Positions 28,222-28,856 of a stretch of 28,856 nucleotides of DNA are shown here, in pieces; position 1 is the first letter of the stretch, and every line of letters begins with the position of its first letter. A model generated the notes under the pieces. That model was not told where the DNA came from and made no database searches. It was given only the letters and a program-made list of their open reading frames with translations. The stretch is from Clostridiales bacterium (lineage in GTDB: Bacteria; Bacillota; Clostridia; Christensenellales; UMGS416): the NCBI GenBank assembly GCA_012515725.1, contig JAAYXU010000101.1, positions 1 through 28,856 of the forward strand. Reading direction: 5' to 3'. A program made the position numbers and the translations under genes.

Positions 28222-28856
28222 ATGAAAGGTAACAGCAACCGGGGTTCACTGGGAAAGCGTATATTGTACCATAAGGAACTCTATATGATGCTTATTCCCG
28301 TGATCGCATACTTTATTATTTTCAAATATATTCCAATGTTCGGGTTGCTGATCGCATTCCAGGATTACAGCGTTTTCGGCGGCATCTTCAACAGCGAGTG
28401 GATAGGCCTGAAAAACTTTATCGAATTTTTGACGGGCCGCCTGGCGCTCTCGGTCATACGCAATACGATACTTATCAATGTGTACAGTCTAATTTTTAGT
28501 TTTCCGATGCCGATTATATTCGCGCTGCTCCTCAACGAAGTAACCCAGATGAAATTCAAGCGCACGATACAGACCATCACATACATGCCCCACTTCATAT
28601 CGATGGTCGTGGTCGTGAGTATGCTGTCGGTCATGCTCTCGCCCACATACGGCGTCGTGGGAAACCTGATGCGAAAAATGGGGCTGGAACCCATATTCTT
28701 CATGGGCAAGGCGGAGTACTTCCGGACGCTGTATATCACCTCGGGGATATGGCAGGAGACGGGCTGGGGATCCGTCATATACCTTGCCGCCATAAGCGGC
28801 ATCGATCCCAGCCTGTACGAGGCCGCCGTCATCGACGGAGCGTCCCGCTTCAAGCA
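28222..28856 (+). CDS. Sugar ABC transporter permease, LplB/MalF type (partial)
   Basis: The 3' end is cut by the window edge; 211 residues are visible. The protein has a charged N-terminus, a first membrane helix MMLIPVIAYFIIFKYIPMFG, the LplB-type phrase LLIAFQDYSVFGGI, further helices, and ends at YEAAVIDGASRFK, the beginning of the EAA loop that contacts the ATPase subunit. Such permeases import oligosaccharides or polysaccharide fragments with a lipoprotein binding partner and a second permease, presumably encoded to the right. The ATG at 28222 follows GGTGAGG 8 bases upstream. No promoter of high quality was found in the preceding spacer. Confidence 0.9.
   Translation, partial: MKGNSNRGSLGKRILYHKELYMMLIPVIAYFIIFKYIPMFGLLIAFQDYSVFGGIFNSEWIGLKNFIEFLTGRLALSVIRNTILINVYSLIFSFPMPIIFALLLNEVTQMKFKRTIQTITYMPHFISMVVVVSMLSVMLSPTYGVVGNLMRKMGLEPIFFMGKAEYFRTLYITSGIWQETGWGSVIYLAAISGIDPSLYEAAVIDGASRFK

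Noticed and set aside
28365..28853. 162-codon minus-strand frame at the right edge
   Set aside because: It is antisense to an ABC permease reading frame with clear membrane helices and an EAA loop.

Overview
The window looks like chromosome from an anaerobic, endospore-forming member of the Clostridia with a GC-rich genome. The evidence is a small acid-soluble spore protein, an [FeFe] hydrogenase of the NADH-linked HydABC type, a likely Rex operator, Clostridia-style promoters (TTGACA-N17-TATAAT) in AT-rich spacers, and an LplB-type sugar ABC permease. Ile ATA codons are common despite the high GC. I cannot name the genus. No prophage, insertion sequence, rRNA or CRISPR array is visible. No gene-free stretch is longer than about 300 bases.

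Layout. Positions 1-600 hold the start of a leftward gene behind a strong promoter with an operator-like palindrome, then tRNA-Ala(GGC) with its own promoter and terminator, then an SspF-like spore protein. Positions 707-3574 (minus strand) are a likely operon: FAH-family protein, alpha/beta hydrolase, ZIP metal transporter. Positions 3705-6082 (minus) are a sugar isomerase-like gene with an AraC-type regulator upstream; two copies of a 15-bp element sit at the isomerase promoter. Positions 6236-8022 hold a DUF6062-like protein and a divergent membrane-anchored SPOR-like protein.

Positions 8054-16428 are the centrepiece, a two-part hydrogen-metabolism locus. Part one encodes a DRTGG-domain protein, an RsbW-like GHKL ATPase, an [FeFe]-hydrogenase homologue with sensory-type active-site substitutions, a second DRTGG-domain protein and a PHP-domain protein. 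Part two follows a spacer with two promoters and a Rex-like site. It encodes HydC, a second GHKL ATPase, a [2Fe-2S] protein, HydB and HydA, and ends at a strong terminator. HydABC would couple NADH and ferredoxin to H2. Part one has the parts of a hydrogen- or redox-sensing relay whose output is not established.

Positions 16486-25163 hold an unrecognised protein, then asnS, a small AT-richer P-loop kinase, polA, coaE, a lytic transglycosylase and a family-5 substrate-binding lipoprotein. The coaE/transglycosylase junction carries a 27-bp tandem duplication. Positions 25192-27979 hold tdh and kbl (threonine to glycine plus acetyl-CoA) and a small membrane protein. The window ends inside a sugar ABC permease gene. 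The hydrogenase maturases HydE, HydF and HydG are not in the window.
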